Source: Streptosporangiaceae bacterium
GTDB lineage: Bacteria; Actinomycetota; Actinomycetes; Streptosporangiales; Streptosporangiaceae
Assembly (NCBI GenBank): GCA_019245115.1
Contig: JAFARZ010000138.1
Location: 1 to 40,652 of the forward strand
Direction: 5' to 3'
DNA length: 40,652 nt
Part shown: in pieces, positions 7,093 through 14,992 of the stretch
Layout: every line of letters starts with the position of its first letter
Position numbering within the stretch: the first letter of the stretch is position 1
The notes under the pieces: model-generated
The model's input: the letters and a program-made list of their open reading frames with translations, nothing else
Told to the model about the DNA's origin: nothing
The model's database searches: none
Translations under genes and position numbers: made by a program

Positions 7093-8534
7093 CAGCTCTG
7101 GGGACATCCGGCGGGCAGCCCCGTCCGGCGGCCGCGGGGGGCCTGACCGAACGCTGGCCGGTCGCGGTCCTGTCCATCGCCCAGCTGATGTTCCTGCTGG
7201 ACGCGACGATCGTCAACGTCGCACTGCCCGCTATCCAGCAGGCGATGCGGCTGTCCGGGCCCTCCCTGGAGTGGATGGTCTCCGGCTATTCGGTCCCGTT
7301 TGGCGGGCTGTTGCTGCTGGGGGGAAGAGCCGGCGACATTATCGGCAGGCGACGCGTTTTCACCGGCGGGCTGGTCCTGTTCACCGCCGCGTCCGCGCTT
7401 GGCGGGCTGGCTCCGGTGTCCTGGTGGCTGCTGGCCTGCCGCACCGCGCAGGGAATAGGAGCCGCCGCCGCCTATCCGACGACCCTGGCATTGATCACCG
7501 CCACGTTCCCAGACGGCTCGCGGCGGCAGCGAGCTATCGGGACGTTCACCGTGATCGCGGGGACCGGCAACGTGGCCGGGCCGCTCGCCGGGGGCATCAT
7601 CGTCTCATACCTGTCCTGGCGCTATGTGATGTTCGTCAACGTGCCAATTGGCGCGTTCCTGCTGGCAGGAGTATCTCGGGTGCTGCCGGAGACGGTGCCG
7701 GAACCCGGCCGGTTCGACGCCGCCGGCGCGCTGTCGGTGACCGGTGGCGTCGTGCTCGCGATCTACGCCCTGATCACTGGGGCAGCGGGCCAGGACGGGC
7801 GGGCGCACTGGGGCTCAGCCACGGTGGTGGCCTGCCTGGCCGCGGCTGTGGTGCTGCTGATCGCCTTCGTCGTGGTGGAGCGGCGAGGCCGTCAACCGCT
7901 CGTTCCCCTGCGGATCTTCGGTGACCGCGGCCGGAACGGCAGTTACGTGGTGTCCATACTGCTCAGCACGTCTATGTTCGGGGTTGTATTCTTCCTGACG
8001 CTGTTCGTCCAGCGGGTCTGGGGATACAGCCCGCTGCAAACCGGCATCATCTATCTGCCGCTGGCCCTGGTGCTACTCGCCGGCACCTGGAGCGGCGGGC
8101 GCATCATGCGCAAGACGGGGGTCCGGCTTCCGCTGTGCGTCGGACTGGCCGCGGGTGCGGCGGGAATGGCCTGGCTGTCGCGGATCGGACCGGGCAGCGG
8201 TTACGCCACCGGATTGCTGCTGCCAAGCGTGGTGGCCTACGGCGGACTCGGCCTGACCATGGCGCCCCTCACGGCCGCCGCGGTGGCCAGGGTCGAACCG
8301 GGGGAGGCTGGCCTCGCGTCCGGACTGTTCAGCGCGGCCAGGCAGGTGGGCGGGGCGACAGGTCTCGCCATGCTCGGCACGGTCACCTGGACCACAGTGG
8401 CCGCTCGTCAATCGCTGACCGCGGGAATCGAACGCGGCTTCGCTGTCGCGGCCGGCATCGTGGGCCTGGCACTGCTGGCCGCGGCCGTGGCGATTCCGCG
8501 GGAGGTCTCGATAAGGAGCGCCTGGCCGTCATGA
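7089..8534 (+). CDS. MFS exporter, DHA2-type (14 transmembrane segments)
   Basis: 481 residues from ATG 7089, overlapping the ligase stop by ATGA; the frame extends upstream to 6981 but that is ligase sequence in another frame. The motif LDATIVNVALPAIQ (about 36-49) is diagnostic of DHA2 drug/H+ antiporters. GGRAGDIIGRRRVF follows in the first cytoplasmic loop, and GLASGLFSAARQVGGATGLA near 420 is the late conserved segment. Many hydrophobic stretches are consistent with 14 helices in the membrane. It most likely exports the cluster's product and gives self-protection. Located between a ligase and a sulfotransferase in a translationally coupled operon. Confidence 0.93.
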   Translation: MTALGTSGGQPRPAAAGGLTERWPVAVLSIAQLMFLLDATIVNVALPAIQQAMRLSGPSLEWMVSGYSVPFGGLLLLGGRAGDIIGRRRVFTGGLVLFTAASALGGLAPVSWWLLACRTAQGIGAAAAYPTTLALITATFPDGSRRQRAIGTFTVIAGTGNVAGPLAGGIIVSYLSWRYVMFVNVPIGAFLLAGVSRVLPETVPEPGRFDAAGALSVTGGVVLAIYALITGAAGQDGRAHWGSATVVACLAAAVVLLIAFVVVERRGRQPLVPLRIFGDRGRNGSYVVSILLSTSMFGVVFFLTLFVQRVWGYSPLQTGIIYLPLALVLLAGTWSGGRIMRKTGVRLPLCVGLAAGAAGMAWLSRIGPGSGYATGLLLPSVVAYGGLGLTMAPLTAAAVARVEPGEAGLASGLFSAARQVGGATGLAMLGTVTWTTVAARQSLTAGIERGFAVAAGIVGLALLAAAVAIPREVSIRSAWPS

Positions 8535-9475
8535 CCCGACCACCGCTCAAGATCCTTTGTATCACCGGCTGGTGCCGCAATGGCAGCACCATCATCGGCA
8601 ACATCCTGAACGAGCTTCCGGGCTTCTTCCACGTGGGGGAGCTTCACTTCCTGTGGAAGAACGCGGCGGGCTGGGGTGCGAACAACCTGTGCGGCTGCGG
8701 CCGCCCGCTGATCGAGTGCCCGATCTGGTCGCGGATCCTCCCGCTCGGCCGGCCAGCCGGGCTTTCGGCGGAGTCCTTCGCCGAAACGGTGGTGGCCCGG
8801 CAGCGCGCCTACGTCAGGACCAGGCATACCTGGCGAGTGCTGCGCCGAGGGCTGTATTGCGCCGGGACACGCGAGCATGCCGATCTCATGACGCCGGTCT
8901 ACCACGCCATCGCCGAGCTGACAGGCGCGCGTGTGCTCGTGGACACCACCAAGATCCCCGGCGAGTCGGCCCTGCTTCCTCACCTCGCGGGCATCGAGCC
9001 CTATTACGTTCACCTGGTCCGCGATCCGCGGGCGGTAGCCGGATCGTGGCATCAACCGAAGGACTACGCCTACGCCATGTCCTCAAGCAAGAGCACCGCA
9101 TACTGGTACGGCTTCAATCTGGCGGCCGGGGCCATCACCCGGCGCCATCCGCAGCGGTCGATGACGGTGCGGTACGAGGACTTCATCGCGGACCCGGCGG
9201 CCATCGTGGCCAGCATGCTGCGGCTGTGCGGCGCCGAATCCGCCGTCGTTCCGCTGCGGGACCGGGTGATCGAGCTCGGTGTGAATCACACGGTGACCGG
9301 TAACCCGGACCGGCTCCGCAACGGCGCCACGGTCATCAGGGACACAGATGACTCCTGGAAGGCCAACCTGCCGAGGCCGGCCAAGCTGGCCGCGGCGGCG
9401 CTGTCGTGGCCGCTGTTCTGGCGCTATGGCTACCGCTACGTGACGGGAAGGAGACTTGGTGGACCTGGGGCTTGA
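8531..9475 (+). CDS. Sulfotransferase (PAPS-dependent)
   Basis: 314 residues from ATG 8531 (ATGA overlap with the exporter). The 5'-phosphosulfate loop is at about 10-26 (CITGWCRNGSTIIGNIL), with serine and threonine where family members bind the phosphosulfate. The HLVRDPRAVAGSW segment (about 161-173) is the 3'-phosphate-binding motif, and MTVRYEDFIADP follows near 212. The protein therefore resembles carbohydrate-type sulfotransferases (sulfotransfer family 3) that move a sulfo group from PAPS to a hydroxyl or amine. The cysteine-rich insert NNLCGCGRPLIECPIW (about 52-68) is often found in bacterial members. No PAPS synthesis gene lies in the window. The 3' end overlaps the start of the SDR gene. 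Confidence 0.88.
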   Translation: MTRPPLKILCITGWCRNGSTIIGNILNELPGFFHVGELHFLWKNAAGWGANNLCGCGRPLIECPIWSRILPLGRPAGLSAESFAETVVARQRAYVRTRHTWRVLRRGLYCAGTREHADLMTPVYHAIAELTGARVLVDTTKIPGESALLPHLAGIEPYYVHLVRDPRAVAGSWHQPKDYAYAMSSSKSTAYWYGFNLAAGAITRRHPQRSMTVRYEDFIADPAAIVASMLRLCGAESAVVPLRDRVIELGVNHTVTGNPDRLRNGATVIRDTDDSWKANLPRPAKLAAAALSWPLFWRYGYRYVTGRRLGGPGA

Positions 9476-10286
9476 ACACAAGGTCGCCCTGGTCGCGGGC
9501 GGCTCGAGCGGACTGGGCCTGGCCATGGCGAAGGAGCTGGCCGCCGAAGGCGCACATGTCGCGATCGGCGCCCGCGACCGCGGCCGGCTCGCCGATGCCG
9601 ACCGGGCCGTCAAGGCCCTGGCGCGCGGCGAGGTCACGGCCACCAGCGTCGACATCACCGATCAGGCAGCCGCCCGGCGCTGGGTCGAGGAGACAGCCGC
9701 CCGGTTCGGCGCCCTTCACATCCTCGCGGTCAGCGGCGGGAGCCCGCCAGTAGGCGGGGCTTCGCAATTCTCGCCGGCCGACTATCAGGCGGCCTTCGAC
9801 GGGACGTTCCTGCCGGCGGTCAACCTGGCCCTGTCGACGCTGCCGCACCTGAGGGCGGCCCGGTGGGGGCGGATCTTGTTCGTGGCATCGGAGACAGCCG
9901 TCGTACCCATGGCCACGCTCGCGCTGTCCGGCGCGGCTCGGGCCGCCCTGACCCGGTTCGCTCAGTCGCTGGCCGCCGAGGTGGGCCGCGACGGCATCAC
10001 CGTCAACGTGCTGGCACCCGGGGCCACCCGGACCCAGATGGTAGAGCGTGCGGCGGCGAGGCTGACCGAGAACGGGGACATCGAGGCACCGCTTCAGGCC
10101 ATCGGAGAGCACAGCGCGGTGGGCCGTATCGGGCGGCCCGACGAATTCGCGGCCGTGGCTGCCTTCCTGGCCAGCGAGCGGGCCTCCTATGTCACCGGCG
10201 GCGTGCATCTGCTGGACGGCGGGGCCAGCGTGCTGGGGCAGCAGGTCAGGCAGTACACGACCGCGTCCAAAGACACCTACACGTGA
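9459..10286 (+). CDS. Atypical SDR protein (BKR-like, no YxxxK)
   Basis: 275 residues. The start is GTG 9459, with GAAGGAG ending 6 bases upstream (TTG 9456 is adjacent and equally possible). Rossmann motif GGSSGLGLAMAKELA is at 14-28, VSGGSPP (91-97) replaces the NNAG motif, and VASE carries S144. The YxxxK position reads L154-ALS-G158, so neither the tyrosine nor the lysine is present. This resembles a known SDR-like subgroup, annotated as BKR-like, that lacks the classical tetrad. Activity is therefore uncertain. After the usual C-terminal LDGG the protein has an extra tail of about 17 residues (ending ASKDTYT), a possible shell-targeting tail given the encapsulin two genes downstream. It overlaps the sulfotransferase gene by 17 bp. 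Confidence 0.86.
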   Translation: MDLGLEHKVALVAGGSSGLGLAMAKELAAEGAHVAIGARDRGRLADADRAVKALARGEVTATSVDITDQAAARRWVEETAARFGALHILAVSGGSPPVGGASQFSPADYQAAFDGTFLPAVNLALSTLPHLRAARWGRILFVASETAVVPMATLALSGAARAALTRFAQSLAAEVGRDGITVNVLAPGATRTQMVERAAARLTENGDIEAPLQAIGEHSAVGRIGRPDEFAAVAAFLASERASYVTGGVHLLDGGASVLGQQVRQYTTASKDTYT

Positions 10287-10303
10287 CTCGGGAAGGAACC
10301 GGA

Positions 10304-11149
10304 ATGTCAGTGGCCAGCCGCGCCTACACGGAACAGGACGTCGAGGACTTCTTCGACAAGACCCTGCACAACTATCTGAGCTTCTGGGATACGGATGGCG
10401 TCCTGCACACCGGCTACTTCGCCGACGGCAACGCCGATGACTACCATGCCGCCGCGGCGCATACGTCCGCGGTGCTGGCCGCGGAGGCGATGATCGACAG
10501 CTCGTCCCACGTCCTCGACGTGGGCAGCGGCTGCGGCAACTTCCTGATGTACCTGGCCGGGCATTTCGACTGCAGCGGCGAAGGACTCGACCTGAGCGAG
10601 CAGCGGGTGAGGTTCGCCATGGCCAGGCTCGCCGGCGAGAAGAGCCTGCGCATCACGTTCCGGCATGGCTCCGCAACGCAGATGCCCTATCAGGCGAGCA
10701 CCTTCACGCACGTCGTCAGCCAGGACTCGTTGTGCCTGGTGCCGGACAAGCCACGCAGCCACGCCGAGATCATGCGCGTGCTGGTCCCCGGCGGCATCTT
10801 CGCCTTCACCGACTTCCTGCAGCCGAAGAAGCAGGTCAGCGAGCGCGCCCGCAAGCACGTTTACGACCGGGTGCGCTGGAACGGCGGCTATTCCTTCATC
10901 GGGTATCAGGAGGCACTGGACAGCCGCGGGTTCGAGATCATGGTCGCGCGCAATCTAAGCGGCCATCTCCGGCAGACCTACCGCGTGCTGGGGAAGACGG
11001 CGGAGGAGCGCGCGGAAAGCGTGCCTGACCTGACCGCGCGAAACTGGATGCTGGCCTTCGCCGACTCGTGCCGGGAAATGCAGGTCGCCATCGATGACGA
11101 AGAGTTCGGCTGGGGGATCTTCGTCGCGCGCAAGCGGACACGGGCATGA
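10304..11149 (+). CDS. Class I SAM-dependent methyltransferase (operon member)
   Basis: 281 residues from ATG 10304, with GGAAGG 7 bases upstream. SAM motif I is VLDVGSGCGNFLMYLAGHF at about 71-89, followed by EGLDLSEQRVRFA (motif II), the VVSQDSLCLVPDK segment (motif IV region) and VLVPGGIFAFTDFLQP (motif V/VI). The layout resembles UbiE/glycine-sarcosine-type small-molecule methyltransferases. Substrate unknown. It precedes the encapsulin gene and overlaps it by ATGA, inside a repeat that also supplies the shell's alternative starts. The coupling suggests that shell and methyltransferase are made together. Confidence 0.9.
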   Translation: MSVASRAYTEQDVEDFFDKTLHNYLSFWDTDGVLHTGYFADGNADDYHAAAAHTSAVLAAEAMIDSSSHVLDVGSGCGNFLMYLAGHFDCSGEGLDLSEQRVRFAMARLAGEKSLRITFRHGSATQMPYQASTFTHVVSQDSLCLVPDKPRSHAEIMRVLVPGGIFAFTDFLQPKKQVSERARKHVYDRVRWNGGYSFIGYQEALDSRGFEIMVARNLSGHLRQTYRVLGKTAEERAESVPDLTARNWMLAFADSCREMQVAIDDEEFGWGIFVARKRTRA

Positions 11150-11175
11150 GCACGGGCATGAGCACGGGCATGAAG
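11140..11175 (+). repeat. Three 12-bp tandem repeats at the methyltransferase/encapsulin junction
   Basis: The unit acgggcatgagc occurs at 11140-11151 and 11152-11163 perfectly, and at 11164-11175 with the last two bases changed. The repeat spans the methyltransferase stop and gives the shell protein three in-frame ATGs (11146, 11158, 11170), encoding STGM repeats. Repeat-number change would add or remove starts without breaking the frame. Confidence 0.9.
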
Positions 11176-12027
11176 GAGACCATGGCGGAGGTCCTCGCCG
11201 AGCGGGGGACGCAGATGTCACCCGGCCGGATGTTCGCCGAGGCGTACGCTACCGCTGGCGTCCACGCGCGCGTCGAGTACGACGTCACGATCACCGACTC
11301 ACTGACCAGCTCCCGGCGCAAGCGGCGTTATCCAGCACGCAACATGCTGAAGATCGTCGACCTGTCCAGGAACCCGCAGCGGTTCTACTGGCACGAGAGC
11401 CCCGCGCAGCCCGGCGATCCCGACCTCACCGAGGGCGGCATGAGGCGTGAGCTCGCCCATCGTTTCCACCGCTCGCCGGTTCCGGAGTTGCTGGCCACGA
11501 GGGCATGGGTACAGGTCCCAGACGACCTGGCCGACGACGCGGAAGCGCTCGAGCTCTTCATCAACTACCGGCTCATCGCACGCCTGGGCACGGCCGAGAA
11601 CCACACGATCATCCGCGGCGAGGGCGGCCTGCTGAACATCGAGGGCATCGAGCGGATGACCTCGAAGGGTCCCTTCGCTTCGACCATCCTCGCCGCGTGC
11701 AACGCGGCGGAGCAGATGGGCGGCACCGCCGACGGCCTCATCCTCAACCCGGCCGACTACTACCTGTTCATGGGGCAAGGCCAGCTCATGGCTGACCTGG
11801 AGCGGAACGGGGTCTTCATCGTCCGGACTCGCCTGGTAGATCCTGGGACCGCCATTGCCGGCGACTTCGGCCATGGCGCCATGCTGTTCGATTCGGGACG
11901 CTCGGTGATCCGCTTCGCCGAGCCACCGCCGGGGATCTTCGCGACACCCGGTGTCGCGCTCATGGCCGAGATCCACGAACGCGTCGTGGTCAACCTCCCG
12001 ACCAACTTCTACGTCGTGACGCTGTAG
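11146..12027 (+). CDS. Encapsulin-like HK97-fold shell protein in a biosynthetic cluster
   Basis: 293 residues from ATG 11146 (289, 285 or 281 if ATG 11158, 11170 or 11182 is used). The C-terminal half carries the pattern of the HK97 major capsid fold: NPADYYLFM (about 204-212), a long helix LMADLERNGVFIVRTRLVDPGTAIAGDFGHGAM region, then a closing strand block (HERVVVNLPTNFYVVTL). These are the P-domain and A-domain signatures shared by encapsulins and phage capsids. The length (about 280-290) fits encapsulins. No portal, terminase, protease or tail genes are present, so it is not a prophage. Encapsulins self-assemble into icosahedral compartments around cargo enzymes. It is coupled to an enzyme operon, which matches the natural-product (Family 3) class described from genome surveys. 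The N-terminal 20 or so residues are poorly conserved. Cargo and size unknown. Confidence 0.85.
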   Translation: MSTGMSTGMKETMAEVLAERGTQMSPGRMFAEAYATAGVHARVEYDVTITDSLTSSRRKRRYPARNMLKIVDLSRNPQRFYWHESPAQPGDPDLTEGGMRRELAHRFHRSPVPELLATRAWVQVPDDLADDAEALELFINYRLIARLGTAENHTIIRGEGGLLNIEGIERMTSKGPFASTILAACNAAEQMGGTADGLILNPADYYLFMGQGQLMADLERNGVFIVRTRLVDPGTAIAGDFGHGAMLFDSGRSVIRFAEPPPGIFATPGVALMAEIHERVVVNLPTNFYVVTL

Positions 12028-12084
12028 TGGCCTGTAGTGGCTGTAGTGCCTGAGTGGCTGAGTGGCTGTAGTGGCTGTAGTGGC
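12022..12084 (+). repeat. Degenerate ctgtagtgg repeats between convergent genes
   Basis: About seven degenerate copies of ctgtagtgg or ctgagtgg run from the encapsulin stop codon (TAG inside the first copy) to the stop of the DegT gene on the other strand. They contain stop codons in several frames and no strong hairpin. They are likely a slippage product in a non-coding spacer. Confidence 0.75.
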
Positions 12085-13362
12085 TTAGCGGCGGCGGAAC
12101 GCTGCCGACACCTTGGCCACTGCCGTCACCAGGTCATCGCAGTCGGCGACGGTCAGATTGGCGGACAGCGGGATGTCGATCGCTTCACCCACATAACGTG
12201 CCGCCCGCGGCAGAAGGGCGCGGGCCTGCTCCTGGTCTGGACCGAACAGGAACCGCCACTGCCAGAACGCGCGCACATTCGCGTCGGCTGGGTCGCCAAG
12301 CGCTCGGGCGTCGATCCCCTCGGCGGTGAGGGCGCGCGCGAATCGCGCGCACTCCGTCGGCGTGGCGTCAGGCAGCCGGAACATCAGCGCCTCACCGAGG
12401 TAGGCGCCGTCGGCCACCGGGCGGCGCAACGCGATTCCCTCCTGGCTGGCCAGTTCGGTCACCACATAGTCGTGGTTACGCCGGTGAGCGGCCAACCGCT
12501 GCGGAAGCCGGCCGAGCATGGCACCGGCTAGCGCCGCACGGATCTCGTCCATGCGGAATCCGTAAATCGGGTAAGCGAGGTCGTCGACGGCGGGAACGTC
12601 ACCGGGGAAGTGCCGATGCATTCGTCCTTCGTAGGCGCCGGAGTACACCAGCGCCCGGGCATAGGCTTCCGCGTCGTCGGTCAGCAGGAAGCCACCCTCG
12701 CCGGTGTTCAGCGACTTGTCCGACTGCGTGCTGAACGCTCCGAAGTCGGCGAACGTGCCGAGGTAACGGCCGCCGAGGCGGGCGCCGAGCGCGGGCACCG
12801 CGTCCTCGACCACCCGGACGTCATGGGTACGAGCGAGGTGCATGACCGTCGGCATGTCACTGGCATAGCCGCGCATGTGGACGACGACGGCTGCCTTGGC
12901 TCCCCTATCGAGGACCTCGCTCAGGTGGCCGACGTCGAGATGCAGGTCGGCATCGCATTCGACCAGTACGGGGCGGTGCCCGGCCAGCATGATCGCGCTC
13001 GGTGTGGCGGGAAAGGTGAACGCCGGGCAAGCCACCGGCGAGCCGGGTGGCAGGTCCAGGGCGAGCAGGCCGAGGGCGAGTGCCGTCGTCCCGCTGGCGC
13101 AGGCCAGCGCGTGCCGGACGCCGAATGTCTCACACAGGCTGCGCTCCAGCCGCCGGGCCCAGGTCTGCTCGAACGGACGGTCGTCGTAGCGGGAATAACG
13201 ACGCGCGCGGATGGCCGACGATGCCGCCGCCTCGTCTTCGGGAGAAATGAACACGTCTCCCTTTTCGTAGGTAGGCCATGGCCGTGTCCGGACGGGGTGC
13301 CCGCCTGCGATCGCCAGCTTGGTAAATGCGGGTCGGCGTACTCGCGGGTCGGCAGAGGTCAT
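12085..13362 (-). CDS. DegT/DnrJ/EryC1/StrS-family PLP aminotransferase
   Basis: 425 residues from ATG 13362, with TAGGAG upstream. Features are GVRHALACASGTTALALG (about 80-97), the VVEDAVPALGARLGGRYLGT segment (about 175-195), and FSTQSDKSLNTGEGGFLLTDD, where the lysine is the expected PLP Schiff-base residue (about 209). C-terminal YPIYGFRMDEIRAALAGAMLGRL completes the family fold. Members convert keto groups on sugars or cyclitols to amines, and some (AHBA synthase type) catalyse dehydration. In this cluster it would supply an amine for coupling or aminate an alicyclic intermediate. It converges with the encapsulin operon and follows the PucR-type regulator on the same strand (118-bp gap). 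Confidence 0.92.
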   Translation of the reverse strand: MTSADPRVRRPAFTKLAIAGGHPVRTRPWPTYEKGDVFISPEDEAAASSAIRARRYSRYDDRPFEQTWARRLERSLCETFGVRHALACASGTTALALGLLALDLPPGSPVACPAFTFPATPSAIMLAGHRPVLVECDADLHLDVGHLSEVLDRGAKAAVVVHMRGYASDMPTVMHLARTHDVRVVEDAVPALGARLGGRYLGTFADFGAFSTQSDKSLNTGEGGFLLTDDAEAYARALVYSGAYEGRMHRHFPGDVPAVDDLAYPIYGFRMDEIRAALAGAMLGRLPQRLAAHRRNHDYVVTELASQEGIALRRPVADGAYLGEALMFRLPDATPTECARFARALTAEGIDARALGDPADANVRAFWQWRFLFGPDQEQARALLPRAARYVGEAIDIPLSANLTVADCDDLVTAVAKVSAAFRRR

Positions 13363-13480
13363 CTGCGCTCCTAGCCGTGTTCTGGGCTTCGATTAGCCAT
13401 CTTGACCCTGCAGCCTAAAGAAGCCCTGCTCGGCGGGGGTGCGGTGTACCTGGTGAAAATGCCGGGGAGGTCCGCGCCGA

Positions 13481-14749
13481 TTACAACGAACGTCGCATGC
13501 GCGCGGTACAGCGGGAGCGAGCGGACGCGGCAGCGGTTCCGCTCGCCGCTGTGGCGGCCCGGGCGGCGGCGAACAGCAGGATGCCCTGAACGCTGGTCGG
13601 AGAGATGCCAACGAGCTGCTCCACCCGGTTAAGGCGATAGTCGAGCGTGGAGCGGTGGATGCCAAGCCTGCGGGCGGTCCTGCCGCGATCCAGATCGGCT
13701 TGGTAGAGCTCGCGAAGTGTGCCCCACAAATCCGGCCGCGAGGCAACGTCCGCGACTCGGTCGGCCAGTCGCTGCCGCAGTCCGTCGTGCGAGCCGACCA
13801 GGACGTCAAGGGTTATCTCCTCACTGAACGCGACGCGGCGCCTGTCGGAGCGCGCCAGCACGGTCGAGATATCGACGGCTTCCCAGGCGGCCCGGCCGAT
13901 TGTGGCCGCGGTATCACTCATGGCCAGCCCCGCCGCGAAGGCGTGGCCGTAGAGGGACTCGCAGGCGTCGACCGCTCGTTCACCCGTCTTCCTGATGGCT
14001 CGCACCGATGTCCCTACCGATGACGCCGGTATTCCGAACACCGCGACCAGTACAGAACGTTCCCAGTTCGGCGCGCACAGCATGCCGGGCAGGTCGCTCA
14101 GCGCCTCATGCACGCCGTCAGGCGGTGTGGGAAACGAAAAGTCCTGGCCTGGGCCACTTGTGTCGGCACAGGCGAGCGCCAGCACGCCGCAAGGTTCCGG
14201 CAGCGGATGACCCACCGCGCATGCGGCCGTACGCGCGTCTCCGCCGTCGAGCAGCGTTCCGATGACGATGTCGTCGTCGCGCCGTCTGCCGCCGAGCCGC
14301 CGGACTTCGTCGATGTACGCCGCGCGCAGCGCGGCCAGCGCGTCTGGCAGCATGTCCGCGGCCCACCGGCTCAGCCCCAGCATGGCACCGCAGTTGCTCG
14401 GCTCGATCGTGTCCCAGAGCACCTTGCACACGCAGCCGAGGACGATCTCGCAGGCACGTTCGCATTCATGCAGCGGGACCCAGTCGCGGGCGGCGTGCCG
14501 GGCCGCGGCCTCGAGCCGACCGCGGTTGCCGTTGTTCAGATCGGCCCGTACGACGGCCTGCTCGAGGACGGTGGCGACCACCGGGGGCAGCAGCTCAGCC
14601 CAGCAGTACTGCTGTCCCGCGGCGGGCAGATTGGCAGCGATCAGCTCCCGGGCACGGATGGCGATGGGCTGTACGATGCTCTGCAAATCCGGATATACGG
14701 TACGGGGGTTCACGTTTCCAAGATCACGTATGTAAGGTCCGGCGTCCAT
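13481..14749 (-). CDS. PucR-type (CdaR-like) transcriptional regulator
   Basis: 422 residues if ATG 14749 is used; the frame extends to 14797. The C-terminal 60 residues contain LRELYQADLDRGRTARRLGI, then HRSTLDYRLNRVEQLVGISP, the helix-turn-helix typical of PucR/CdaR proteins. The middle (about 170-320) fits the GGDEF-like sensor-type region common to the family. Such regulators often activate the operons beside them. It is divergent from the radical SAM gene (shared region 14750-14992) and upstream of the DegT gene on its own strand, making it the most likely pathway-specific activator of the cluster. The extreme C-terminus is alanine/arginine-rich and probably unstructured. Confidence 0.88.
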   Translation of the reverse strand: MDAGPYIRDLGNVNPRTVYPDLQSIVQPIAIRARELIAANLPAAGQQYCWAELLPPVVATVLEQAVVRADLNNGNRGRLEAAARHAARDWVPLHECERACEIVLGCVCKVLWDTIEPSNCGAMLGLSRWAADMLPDALAALRAAYIDEVRRLGGRRRDDDIVIGTLLDGGDARTAACAVGHPLPEPCGVLALACADTSGPGQDFSFPTPPDGVHEALSDLPGMLCAPNWERSVLVAVFGIPASSVGTSVRAIRKTGERAVDACESLYGHAFAAGLAMSDTAATIGRAAWEAVDISTVLARSDRRRVAFSEEITLDVLVGSHDGLRQRLADRVADVASRPDLWGTLRELYQADLDRGRTARRLGIHRSTLDYRLNRVEQLVGISPTSVQGILLFAAARAATAASGTAAASARSRCTARMRRSL

Positions 14750-14992
14750 CCTCGGCTCTGCTTGATCAATCAGGCGGCGGCATCGTGCACGCCCCATGAC
14801 TATCCGTTTGTAGCGTTTTGCCGATTAAATGTCCACTTGTCGCTTAACGTCGGAACACTAACGTCACTATGTCACCTCCGGCCCGATGGGTGCATTAATA
14901 ATCAGGATTAACAAGAAGCTAGTCAGCGATGCGCGGCGGCTTTACTATGTTCGCGCCATAGCGGACAAATCAGGGACCTCCAGGAGTAGGCA
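14750..14992. promoter_or_regulatory. Divergent promoter region between PucR-type regulator and radical SAM gene
   Basis: 243 bp, clearly AT-richer than its surroundings (for example aatgtccacttgtcgctta, gtgcattaataatcaggatt). A -10-like TACTAT lies near 14943-14948, about 45 bp before the radical SAM ATG, without a clear -35. An AGGAG (14982-14986) precedes ATG 14993. No ORF is seen. It likely carries the operator of the PucR-type protein; no dyad was recognised with confidence. Confidence 0.45.

Noticed and set aside
11146..12027. Encapsulin-like gene as prophage capsid
   Set aside because: No terminase, portal, protease, head-tail or integrase genes; its neighbours are biosynthetic enzymes coupled to it by overlaps.
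12022..12084. CRISPR array or transposon end
   Set aside because: The repeats are short, degenerate and contiguous with no spacers; no terminal inverted repeats or transposase are present.
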